Shown: one piece after another, positions 37,841-44,588 of the stretch
Numbering within the stretch: the first letter of the stretch is position 1
Layout: each line of letters starts with the position of its first letter
Assembly (NCBI GenBank): GCA_021157965.1
Contig: JAGGVO010000057.1
Location: 42,236-106,235, forward strand
Origin: Candidatus Neomarinimicrobiota bacterium
Lineage (GTDB): Bacteria > Fidelibacterota > Fidelibacteria > Fidelibacterales > Fidelibacteraceae
Direction of reading: 5' to 3'
DNA length: 64,000 nucleotides
Position numbers and translations under genes: made by a program
Notes under the pieces: model-generated
Told to the model about the DNA's origin: nothing
The model's database searches: none
Seen by the model: only the letters and a program-made list of their open reading frames with translations

Positions 37841-38621
37841 TTCCCTTTCTGCTTTCGAGAGAGATACCCATGGAAACGGCTTCTGATTTCAGGCGTTGGA
37901 TACGATTCAAAAGGCGCCGGTTTTGTTTGCTCCGTTTGATAAATTCCGCCAGAGCTTCAGGATTGGGAAGACCGGCCACCAGCAGAATCATGTCATCCGG
38001 CCGCAATTCTTCAACTTCTTTACCAAACAATTCTCGCCCCGCAGAAGCGAGTCCCACACTGTTTGGTGACCACATAACACAGTTGATATAGAGTTCAAGA
38101 ATCTCATCCTTACTTAAAAGCCATTCAACAATCCAGACTCCGGCCATTTCATGGAGTTTGAACCATATCGTTCTGTCACAGGAGCCCCAGATAGTTTTTA
38201 TCAATTGTTGTGTCAGAGTACTGCCACCCGGTTTTTCTGTCCCGGAAATGTTCGGAGTAAATAAAATTTTCAGAATCCGGAAAAAATCCACACCATGGTG
38301 TTCATAAAAACGGCGGTCCTCTGATGTCAGCAACAGAAGAACCATCGTGTCAGAAAGCTGATCCAGGTGAATCCAATTCTCATCAAGTGAGGAAATACAG
38401 GTTATTTTCTCCTTCAGATAGGCCGATTTCCGGATTAACCGGCTCAATTCAGGCAGGGAGGAGTCCTTCAAAATCAGGGCCCTGCGGAACCATATCCCGA
38501 TGTAGACAGCAACCAGAGCAATCAGAAATAGCACTACACCTGTTACATATTTCGATTTCTTAGTATACTCTTTCAAAGACTGCCGTATTTTTTCCCAGAG
38601 AAAAGCCAAGCACTTTACCAA
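37827..38621 (-). CDS. mtgA: Monofunctional peptidoglycan glycosyltransferase (GT51)
   Basis: A 264-residue protein with one membrane helix (about 24-46) and a GT51 domain. It polymerises lipid II into glycan strands. The catalytic Glu101 is in TSEDRRFYEHHGVD; GGSTLTQQLIK and HEMAGVWIVEWLLSKDE carry the other family motifs. There is no transpeptidase domain. No ATG exists before residue 92, so it must start at a TTG (38621 as listed, or a later TTG), overlapping the preceding gene by up to 62 bases. A non-ATG start without a strong ribosome-binding site suggests low-level, coupled translation. Its place in the peptide-export cluster is unusual. Confidence 0.88.
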   Translation of the reverse strand: MVKCLAFLWEKIRQSLKEYTKKSKYVTGVVLFLIALVAVYIGIWFRRALILKDSSLPELSRLIRKSAYLKEKITCISSLDENWIHLDQLSDTMVLLLLTSEDRRFYEHHGVDFFRILKILFTPNISGTEKPGGSTLTQQLIKTIWGSCDRTIWFKLHEMAGVWIVEWLLSKDEILELYINCVMWSPNSVGLASAGRELFGKEVEELRPDDMILLVAGLPNPEALAEFIKRSKQNRRLLNRIQRLKSEAVSMGISLESRKGNVYE

Positions 38622-39282
38622 TCCGGGTAATAAATTTCACTTTCATGATTTCAACTGGCGGATTGTCTTTTATCCAGACATAATCTTCCTGTCCCATCAA
38701 AGGGCTTGCCTTCATACTAACATGCCATTTACGGCATGGGATTTTTCGATTTTGAAAATTGAGTGTATCCATACCTGCCGCTTCATAGAGGTAAGGAACC
38801 GTTTTACCATTATACAGATAGAACTCAATGGGATTGTCTGTAGGGGGCGAATGATACAAGAGGCGGGCAAAACGGGCGTAAGAGGGAAAAGCCACTCTCT
38901 CGAAGGGGGTATGCATGGTATAGGATTTATCTTTCATCCGTTTATTCACGAGATATTCGTTTTTACTGTAATCCACCTTTACTTCCTCTCCCAAAGCAGG
39001 GATCCGGAACCACACCGGCTCACCCGTCTTCCGGTTAAAAATGACATCCACACCGCCAAGAGGTGAAGCAGTAAAGATTTCACGATAGCGTAGACAATCC
39101 AGCGAATCCACCAGAGTGTCATGAATAGTAATTGTCAGATAATCATTTCTATTCCGTTGCTTTAGAACCCATTTGCAGGATATGGAGTCGTCCGGGTCCG
39201 AAGCTGTCAGGACAGGTGCCATCATAAGCCAGAAAATCAGACAGGACAAAAATTCAACCCGTAATCGTTTGATAAAACACAT
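38560..39282 (-). CDS. Exported protein of unknown function (weakly DUF3108-like)
   Basis: A 240-residue protein with a signal peptide (about 1-27, ending MMAPVLTAS). The mature part is mostly beta (for example NDYLTITIHDTLVDSL, GEPVWFRIPALGEEVKV). Near the C-terminus IPCRKWHVSM and EDYVWIKDNPPVEIMKV faintly resemble DUF3108 proteins, which are periplasmic beta proteins of unknown role. It is the first gene after the hairpin that follows the peptide gene, with its own AGAGGGAAG site. Confidence 0.65.
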   Translation of the reverse strand: MCFIKRLRVEFLSCLIFWLMMAPVLTASDPDDSISCKWVLKQRNRNDYLTITIHDTLVDSLDCLRYREIFTASPLGGVDVIFNRKTGEPVWFRIPALGEEVKVDYSKNEYLVNKRMKDKSYTMHTPFERVAFPSYARFARLLYHSPPTDNPIEFYLYNGKTVPYLYEAAGMDTLNFQNRKIPCRKWHVSMKASPLMGQEDYVWIKDNPPVEIMKVKFITRIGKVLGFSLGKNTAVFERVY

Positions 39283-39310
39283 ATTTCTTCCCTCTTTGTT
39301 TCTTTTAAAA

Positions 39311-39338
39311 CCGGGAGAGCCGTTTTCGGCTCTCCCGG
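39311..39338 (-). terminator. Hairpin after the double-glycine peptide gene (terminator or attenuator)
   Basis: A perfect 12-base-pair stem, CCGGGAGAGCCG paired with CGGCTCTCCCGG, with an AAAA loop on the minus strand, followed by TTTT. It starts 16 bases after the peptide stop and ends 28 bases before the next gene. It should end most transcripts after the peptide gene and let a fraction read on, and could also protect the peptide mRNA 3' end. Confidence 0.8.
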
Positions 39339-39353
39339 CGCGCCCCCGGGATT

Positions 39354-39521
39354 TTAGTCACAATACCGGAAGATAAGCGACGTTCCGATATTCATGACCA
39401 TTCCCTGTGATGTGAAGATACCAAAGCCCAGGGTGATAATCCCAGCCAGACAGGCAAGATAAGACCCGGGCAGGTATCCTCCCGTGTACTCCATCATCTC
39501 GTTCAAGGTAAGTTCATTCAT
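39354..39521 (-). CDS. Double-glycine-leader precursor peptide (bacteriocin-like or signal peptide)
   Basis: A 55-residue peptide. The first 15 residues, MNELTLNEMMEYTGG, match the C39-peptidase leader consensus: Leu at -12, Thr at -11, Glu at -8, Met at -7, Tyr at -4, Gly-Gly at -2/-1. Cleavage would release a 40-residue core that starts Tyr-Leu-Pro-Gly, is hydrophobic and glycine-rich (LAGIITLGFGIF at core 10-21), nearly uncharged (one Arg, one C-terminal Asp), and has exactly two cysteines, at core positions 9 and 39. A disulfide closing most of the chain is likely. AAAGGGGGT lies 7 bases before the ATG, which overlaps the thioredoxin-like gene by 8 bases. The dedicated C39 transporter is two genes upstream. 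Role (toxin, pheromone, structural peptide) is unknown. No Ser/Thr/Cys-rich core or lanthionine enzyme is present. Confidence 0.88.
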   Translation of the reverse strand: MNELTLNEMMEYTGGYLPGSYLACLAGIITLGFGIFTSQGMVMNIGTSLIFRYCD

Positions 39522-40071
39522 TTCCGACCCCCTTTCGTTTATGTTTCTTGTTTCCCGCCGGAATCCATTTCAGGAGTTCCCGAATATTCCTGTCACCGCG
39601 CAGTGAATGGACATATTTATTCTCACCATCATAAATAAATGTGACCGGCAAAGGAGGATCTCCAAAACAAGTGTATGCCGTGCTAATATCCAGAATTCCT
39701 GCCGTAAACCGCGAATCCTGCCGGAGTGAAACCCATGACTTATACAATGCCGAAGTAAAAAGGGTTTTATCTGTGGTAAACAGGCCATACTGCTGATCAG
39801 GCAACCTCTCTCTCATACGGTTCAGGCGTGCAAGATATTGCATACAATACGGACAGTTCATGGAGAAAAGGATAACGATTTTAAATTTCCCCCTTTCAGG
39901 GACAAAAGTCTTTTGACCCGAAACCGAGTGGTATGAAAAAGAAGACAATTCCCCCGGGGGCATTTCATTTTTTACAACCTGAAAGATAAACAGAAAACTG
40001 GCCGCAAGGATCAGGACAAGCCACACGGCCCCGGGAGGTGAATAACCTGCTTTACAGCATGTAGATTTCAT
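39514..40071 (-). CDS. Membrane-anchored thioredoxin-fold protein (TlpA/ResA-like, CPYC)
   Basis: A 185-residue protein with one membrane helix (about 15-34) and a periplasmic thioredoxin domain. The active site is in VILFSMNCPYCMQYL, and the cis-Pro region is PPLPVTFIYDG. It could form or isomerise disulfides in exported proteins. Its gene ends inside the start of the two-cysteine peptide gene and overlaps the upstream membrane-protein gene by 20 bases, so the three are translated together. This points to the peptide as a likely client. GGGAG precedes the ATG at 40071. Confidence 0.82.
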   Translation of the reverse strand: MKSTCCKAGYSPPGAVWLVLILAASFLFIFQVVKNEMPPGELSSFSYHSVSGQKTFVPERGKFKIVILFSMNCPYCMQYLARLNRMRERLPDQQYGLFTTDKTLFTSALYKSWVSLRQDSRFTAGILDISTAYTCFGDPPLPVTFIYDGENKYVHSLRGDRNIRELLKWIPAGNKKHKRKGVGNE

Positions 40072-40720
40072 AGAAAACTCCCAATCCCCACATGAGGATT
40101 ACACCCAGCAAACGGGCTGTCAGTAGCGGAAAAACAATTTTTCTGATTTTTAAACCGGTCCAGACGGTCAGGGTCAAAACAACCCATATAAGCCACAACC
40201 CCTCAAAACAATTGAAGGCATTCAGAAGTTTATTCAGCATAGGATAGCGATTGATCGATACGATTGAACCGAGAGAAAGGGGAACTGTGAGTACTTCCGG
40301 AAGCATATCACCTGCAGTAAACGGATTGAACAGGGGTATCAATTTTGAAAAATCCCTGAGAATTAAAATGCCAAATGCAGGCAACATGGCATGAAAAACC
40401 TTTTTAAAAGGAATCCATATTTGCATAATCATAAAAAAGAGGTGAACCAGAAGTGCCATCAAAGTGATACGGATAAGAATGAAAAAAGGGATAAACAGCA
40501 ATGTCCAGTAAGTTATATCCCGGATCCGTGCGAAAATCAGGTCAATATATACTGGGGAAAACTGCTCTCCCAGGAGCTGTTCCACTGTTTGGCGTGTTGT
40601 GAAATGATCCTGATAAATCCAGACAAACGCCATAGATAAAACGGACCACAGGATAAGAAATCCACTCCAGGGAACAGACTTCATGCGTTTGAAAAAAGAT
40701 TGATAAGCAATCATAAACAT
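40052..40720 (-). CDS. Multi-pass membrane protein of the peptide-export cluster (YIP1-like layout)
   Basis: A 222-residue inner-membrane protein with about five helices (first at about 18-36). No family is certain. The run of helices, and the C-terminal pattern LLNAFNCFEGLWLIWVVLTL followed by a short basic turn (GLKIRKI), recall YIP1-type proteins such as the one at 35477-36178. It starts 4 bases after the C39 transporter stop and overlaps the thioredoxin-like gene. Immunity protein, transporter helper and anchor are all possible roles. Confidence 0.7.
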   Translation of the reverse strand: MFMIAYQSFFKRMKSVPWSGFLILWSVLSMAFVWIYQDHFTTRQTVEQLLGEQFSPVYIDLIFARIRDITYWTLLFIPFFILIRITLMALLVHLFFMIMQIWIPFKKVFHAMLPAFGILILRDFSKLIPLFNPFTAGDMLPEVLTVPLSLGSIVSINRYPMLNKLLNAFNCFEGLWLIWVVLTLTVWTGLKIRKIVFPLLTARLLGVILMWGLGVFYEIYML

Positions 40721-40724
40721 AGCA

Positions 40725-42800
40725 TCACCCGACGTATTCTCTTTTCAGGTCCACAACGGTATGAGCCAGATCCGTAATCTGGGTATCGTGGCTGATAAGA
40801 ATGACCGCATGGTTTCCGGCATACACTTTGATCCATTTCAGAACCCATTGACGGGTCATATGGTCCAGAGAATTGAAACACTCATCCAGAATCAGGACCT
40901 CCGGCTCTTCGAAGATAGCCCGAAGAAGTCCCACGATTTGCTTTTCTCCCCCGGAGAGCCGGAGGTGTCCTTCTCCAAGAATCGTCAGAAGACCATATTC
41001 AAATTTTTGAAAAAACCAGTTGAAATCCCGGTGCATATCATTCAGCCAGCGATAATCCTCCGGTTTTCGTCCCAGGGAAATATTATCCCACAGTGTCATG
41101 TTGAAAATTTTCACATCCTGGCTGACCAAGCCAAAATGCCGCCGGTAATCCGCAACATCCGTCATCATGACAGGTTTCCCATTCCAGTACATATCCCCTT
41201 CACAAAATTGATACTGACGCAGGATGGAATGGACCAAGGTTGTTTTTCCTGTCCCATTGTCACCGGAAATCTGTATCAGGGATCCTTTCCGGAGCGAAAA
41301 ACTGATTTTTTCAAAAAGAGGGTGATATTTTGGCCATTGGAAAGTGCAGTTCCGGAGATCCAGAGAAAAATCCGAGGTGGGATCATCGGATTTCCCATCA
41401 CATTTTTCCACAGGATGGACCAGCAAATCCCGGATCCGTGTGATCGCTTCCCGGGCTTCAGCCCCCTTTAAAGCATTTTCCATCAATCTGAAAAGGGAGG
41501 GGATAAAATTAGCCGTGAGAATAAAGGCGGCAAGCCAGTTGCCAAAGGATATTTGTTCATTCAGTACACTCACGATACCCCAACCGATAAACAGAAGCTG
41601 AAACAGTCCGAGAAAACACTCGGAAAACACAAATAAACGGCTGTTTAACAACCCCACTTCCTTCCACCGGTTTAAAAAAGAATCATATTTTTCCCTGTTC
41701 AGCCCGATAAAATAGGTATGTACCCCAAACGCAGAAATTTCCGGCATTCCCTCCATCGTTTCTATCAATTCATGACTGAAGGCAGCACCTTTTTGAAGCA
41801 TAGTATTCTGAAGTTTTCGAAGCCGGGGATAAAACCCTGTCAAAATCCCGGCCAACAACAGAACATGCAAGGTGGATAATCCTGCCAAAAAAGGAGAGAA
41901 AAAGACCATTACAAGAAGGCTTCCGGCCAAAATAAAAGCATCTGCCAATCCCTGCAAAAGAGTAAACTGGTAAAACGACTGTATCCGAAAAATATCCAGA
42001 AACCGAGAAGTCATTTCACCGGTACTGAATCGTGTTATAATCGAATATGGAAGATGAGTAAAGTGGGCAATGGATTCCTGAAAAATATCCTTAAAAAGAA
42101 TTTTTCCGTGCCGGTAAAAAAGAAGATTCCGGATATAAGATACAGCACTTCTGATGAGCAGAAAACATGCCAGAAAAACAAGACTTATTAATAATAGTTG
42201 TTTATCCTGATGGGGAATAACACGTTCTGTTACAGTCCTGATCAGAAATGCCGTGAAAAAACCTGCAAAAATCGAAATCAAGCCACAGAAAAGAATTTGA
42301 AGAACGTGATCTGCATATTTCCTGACATAGGATAAAAGCCACTCCCCGTCAGATAAATAATCCGGGTCCCGGTAAGGGGAAACACACTGCACAGTCATCA
42401 AAACCCTGCTTTTCCACAGGGAGTCCAGATCCTTCTGATCCAGCCAGTAAAGACCTTTTGCCGGATCCCCAATTAAAAACCGGCCCTTTTTGTGAGCATA
42501 GACTATCACATAATGGGCAAGATGTTCCGGGAGTTCGCAATGAAGGATGACAGGCAACTCAACTTTCGGATATTTCCCTTTTTCAATCCGGAACGCGGAA
42601 CATTTCAAGCCTGTTTTTTCGGCCGCCTGCTTCAAATCATATAATCGACATCCTTTATAATCAGTATGACACAATAGACGAAGCTTATCCAGATAAGCAT
42701 AACCGCCAAAATAGCGAATCAGACTTAAAAGACAAGCCGGCCCGCAGTCCGAAGTCTGATGCTGTTTCACGACAGGATATTTGAAATAGTTAATAATCAT
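40725..42800 (-). CDS. C39-peptidase ABC exporter of double-glycine peptides
   Basis: A 691-residue transporter that removes leaders after Gly-Gly and exports the core peptide. Residues 1-130 are a C39 peptidase: Cys19 in QTSDCGPACLL, His96 in AHYVIVYA and Asp112 in IGDPAKG form the active site, all intact. Six helices follow (about 165-440). The ATPase domain has Walker A SGDNGTGKTT, signature LSGGEKQIVGLLRA, Walker B VLILDECFN and switch ISHD. All motors and catalytic residues are present, so it should work. It is first in the cluster, behind a good promoter. No HlyD-type partner gene is in the cluster. Confidence 0.95.
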   Translation of the reverse strand: MIINYFKYPVVKQHQTSDCGPACLLSLIRYFGGYAYLDKLRLLCHTDYKGCRLYDLKQAAEKTGLKCSAFRIEKGKYPKVELPVILHCELPEHLAHYVIVYAHKKGRFLIGDPAKGLYWLDQKDLDSLWKSRVLMTVQCVSPYRDPDYLSDGEWLLSYVRKYADHVLQILFCGLISIFAGFFTAFLIRTVTERVIPHQDKQLLLISLVFLACFLLIRSAVSYIRNLLFYRHGKILFKDIFQESIAHFTHLPYSIITRFSTGEMTSRFLDIFRIQSFYQFTLLQGLADAFILAGSLLVMVFFSPFLAGLSTLHVLLLAGILTGFYPRLRKLQNTMLQKGAAFSHELIETMEGMPEISAFGVHTYFIGLNREKYDSFLNRWKEVGLLNSRLFVFSECFLGLFQLLFIGWGIVSVLNEQISFGNWLAAFILTANFIPSLFRLMENALKGAEAREAITRIRDLLVHPVEKCDGKSDDPTSDFSLDLRNCTFQWPKYHPLFEKISFSLRKGSLIQISGDNGTGKTTLVHSILRQYQFCEGDMYWNGKPVMMTDVADYRRHFGLVSQDVKIFNMTLWDNISLGRKPEDYRWLNDMHRDFNWFFQKFEYGLLTILGEGHLRLSGGEKQIVGLLRAIFEEPEVLILDECFNSLDHMTRQWVLKWIKVYAGNHAVILISHDTQITDLAHTVVDLKREYVG

Positions 42801-42826
42801 TTTTCTATAACTATCTTCCTGTAAAT

Positions 42827-42855
42827 ATTTTATTCTATTTACAATAATAAATCAA
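42827..42855 (-). promoter_or_regulatory. Sigma-70-type promoter of the peptide-export cluster
   Basis: On the minus strand TTGATT (42850-42855) and TAAAAT (42827-42832) are exactly 17 bases apart, in AT-rich DNA, ending 27 bases before the C39 transporter ATG. ACAGGAAGA lies between them and the start as a distant ribosome-binding site. No operator repeat was seen. Confidence 0.55.
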
Positions 42856-42890
42856 CCCAACAAAATTTCTACAGATTCTCAACTAAAAGC

Positions 42891-42916
42891 AAAAACCCGG
42901 ATAACACCGGGTTTTT
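42891..42916 (-). terminator. Intrinsic terminator after the outer-membrane barrel gene
   Basis: AAAAACCCGG and CCGGGTTTTT (left and right arms, loop of 6) form a stem with a T-run on the minus strand, 31 bases after the stop at 42947. It separates the barrel/lipoprotein operon from the peptide-export promoter. Its A/T symmetry would also let it work on the other strand. Confidence 0.85.
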
Positions 42917-42946
42917 ATGAAAAAAAATTATAAAAATTAGCAGAAG

Positions 42947-44587
42947 TTAAAAATACCAGTTATTCACCAGTTTGAATCCAAATCCCCGGATATTGTCTGT
43001 AAATCCGGCACTTCCCAGCGAATAGGTATAAATACCCATATCCCAGATCCGGGTATTAAACCCAATGCCTGTTTTCAGGTACCCGTTGCCATTGGTAAAA
43101 CCGGCCCCCAGATTCAGCATAAGCCATTTCAACGGAAAAATATCCAGTTCAAGATATGTCCGGGGGGATTCTTCATATCCCAGGCCTTCATTCAAAAAGG
43201 CAGTTAAACCTGTGCGAACCATCAATACGGATATAGGTTGCCATGTCAAATCCAGCTTCATGCGGGAAGCCAGGTTTTCGGTCATAACGAAGTTCGAATC
43301 AAGAGTTGTATGGCTGGCATTCAGCAGGGAATCCACATCCAGATCGTCTTCGGAAAATGTACCAACGGGGTCTTCAATACATGCATCCCATCGATACTCT
43401 TTTTTAATCATATTGGAGCTGTTGACGCTTGCTCCAAGATCGAGGAAAGAAAGCTGGACATCCACCCGGTTTGCCACAAAGGGAATGGGCAGAAAATCCT
43501 TCAGTTTTGCACCCACGCCGAAATCAAAGCCAAAGGTTGGTCCAGCCACTTCAACATCGGCATCAGGATTTACAAAGCTGTAGCTTGCAATTCCGGCGGT
43601 TTGAACAGAGGTTTCATCCACACCGATAACCACATCATGGGCTTCAGCCAGACTGAATCCTCCCAGATAGGCATTCACGGCCAGTCCGACCCGGATATCC
43701 ACAATATCCCGAACGATGGGTATATACTGGCTGATGGTGTGTCCCATACCCAGTGAATTCCTTATATAGGCATAAACTTCAGCCGATGTTTCCATATTGG
43801 TAATGGAATTGCCGAAACTGAAACCCGGTGCCTGATTTCCCAGGAATGGAATGACCAGGATTTCACCGGGGAGTGTTCCGGAGACCCCGACATGGACACC
43901 GCTATTAAAAAAAACGGGGCCCACCCTCAGAGCAAAAAGAGTTGGGAAGGATATCTGTGAATAGAAAGGCAGGCCATTTTCTTCAAACAGTCCGGCAAAG
44001 TATTCCCGATCTTCAAAAGTCAGTATATCCCGGGACACGAAATCGTTATAATTCGCCACGGTAAGTGCACCGTTGGAGAATTGGAAATCCATATTCACCA
44101 TGGGTGCAACGAGAGAGAGGGAAACCATGGACTCATGATCAATCCCAAGGTTTGCCGGATTGCCCTGTAACGCTGCCGGCTGGCGGAATGTTCGTTTATA
44201 GACGATATCCGTATAGGAATCTGCAACATCCGATCCGTCTTCTTTTATAACCGACGAAGCAGAGGCAAGAGATACCGGCTGCTTTTCCGGCTCCCAAACA
44301 TTTACATCCTGTTCTGTGGCCTGTTTATTATCGGAAGTGTCTTTTTCCAGAAAATTCTGACCGGACATATCGTAGACTTCTTCCTCTGCCTGCGATTCAT
44401 CCATCTCACGATCCAGTTCTTCGAAAGCCTTATCGGCCCGTTCACGAACCTCTTCCAGGGATGTGTCACCGGTATTTACCGCCTTCTGGGCAAAAAGACT
44501 TCCCGATCCCAGTAGAAGAAACCCGGCTATCAACAATACAAGCCCTCTTCCAATCTCAATTTTATTTTTAGTCTTATTCTTAATCAT
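42947..44587 (-). CDS. Large outer-membrane beta-barrel protein (DUF5723-like)
   Basis: About 546 residues from the ATG at 44587 (MIKNKTKNKIEIGRG), which lies just after the previous stop and 10 bases after GAGGAG; two more ATGs up to 44605 are possible but too close to that site. A signal peptide ends at SLFAQ. Residues 45-110 are acidic and disordered, with a possible coiled coil. The rest is beta-rich, with QGNPANLGID near the start of the barrel, a pattern I associate with DUF5723-type barrels, and a terminal strand ending in Phe (KLVNNWYF). Translationally coupled to the lipoprotein gene upstream, which suggests a complex. Confidence 0.75.
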   Translation of the reverse strand: MIKNKTKNKIEIGRGLVLLIAGFLLLGSGSLFAQKAVNTGDTSLEEVRERADKAFEELDREMDESQAEEEVYDMSGQNFLEKDTSDNKQATEQDVNVWEPEKQPVSLASASSVIKEDGSDVADSYTDIVYKRTFRQPAALQGNPANLGIDHESMVSLSLVAPMVNMDFQFSNGALTVANYNDFVSRDILTFEDREYFAGLFEENGLPFYSQISFPTLFALRVGPVFFNSGVHVGVSGTLPGEILVIPFLGNQAPGFSFGNSITNMETSAEVYAYIRNSLGMGHTISQYIPIVRDIVDIRVGLAVNAYLGGFSLAEAHDVVIGVDETSVQTAGIASYSFVNPDADVEVAGPTFGFDFGVGAKLKDFLPIPFVANRVDVQLSFLDLGASVNSSNMIKKEYRWDACIEDPVGTFSEDDLDVDSLLNASHTTLDSNFVMTENLASRMKLDLTWQPISVLMVRTGLTAFLNEGLGYEESPRTYLELDIFPLKWLMLNLGAGFTNGNGYLKTGIGFNTRIWDMGIYTYSLGSAGFTDNIRGFGFKLVNNWYF

Positions 44588-44588
44588 C

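Noticed and set aside
36255..38621. Phage lysis cassette (lysozyme-, amidase- and GT51-like genes)
   Set aside because: No holin, terminase, capsid, integrase or tail genes; the genes are anchored or lipoprotein and continuous with the peptide exporter.
39354..39521. Lanthipeptide or other heavily modified peptide
   Set aside because: The core has only two Cys and scattered Ser/Thr, and no LanM/LanB, radical SAM or YcaO gene is in the cluster.
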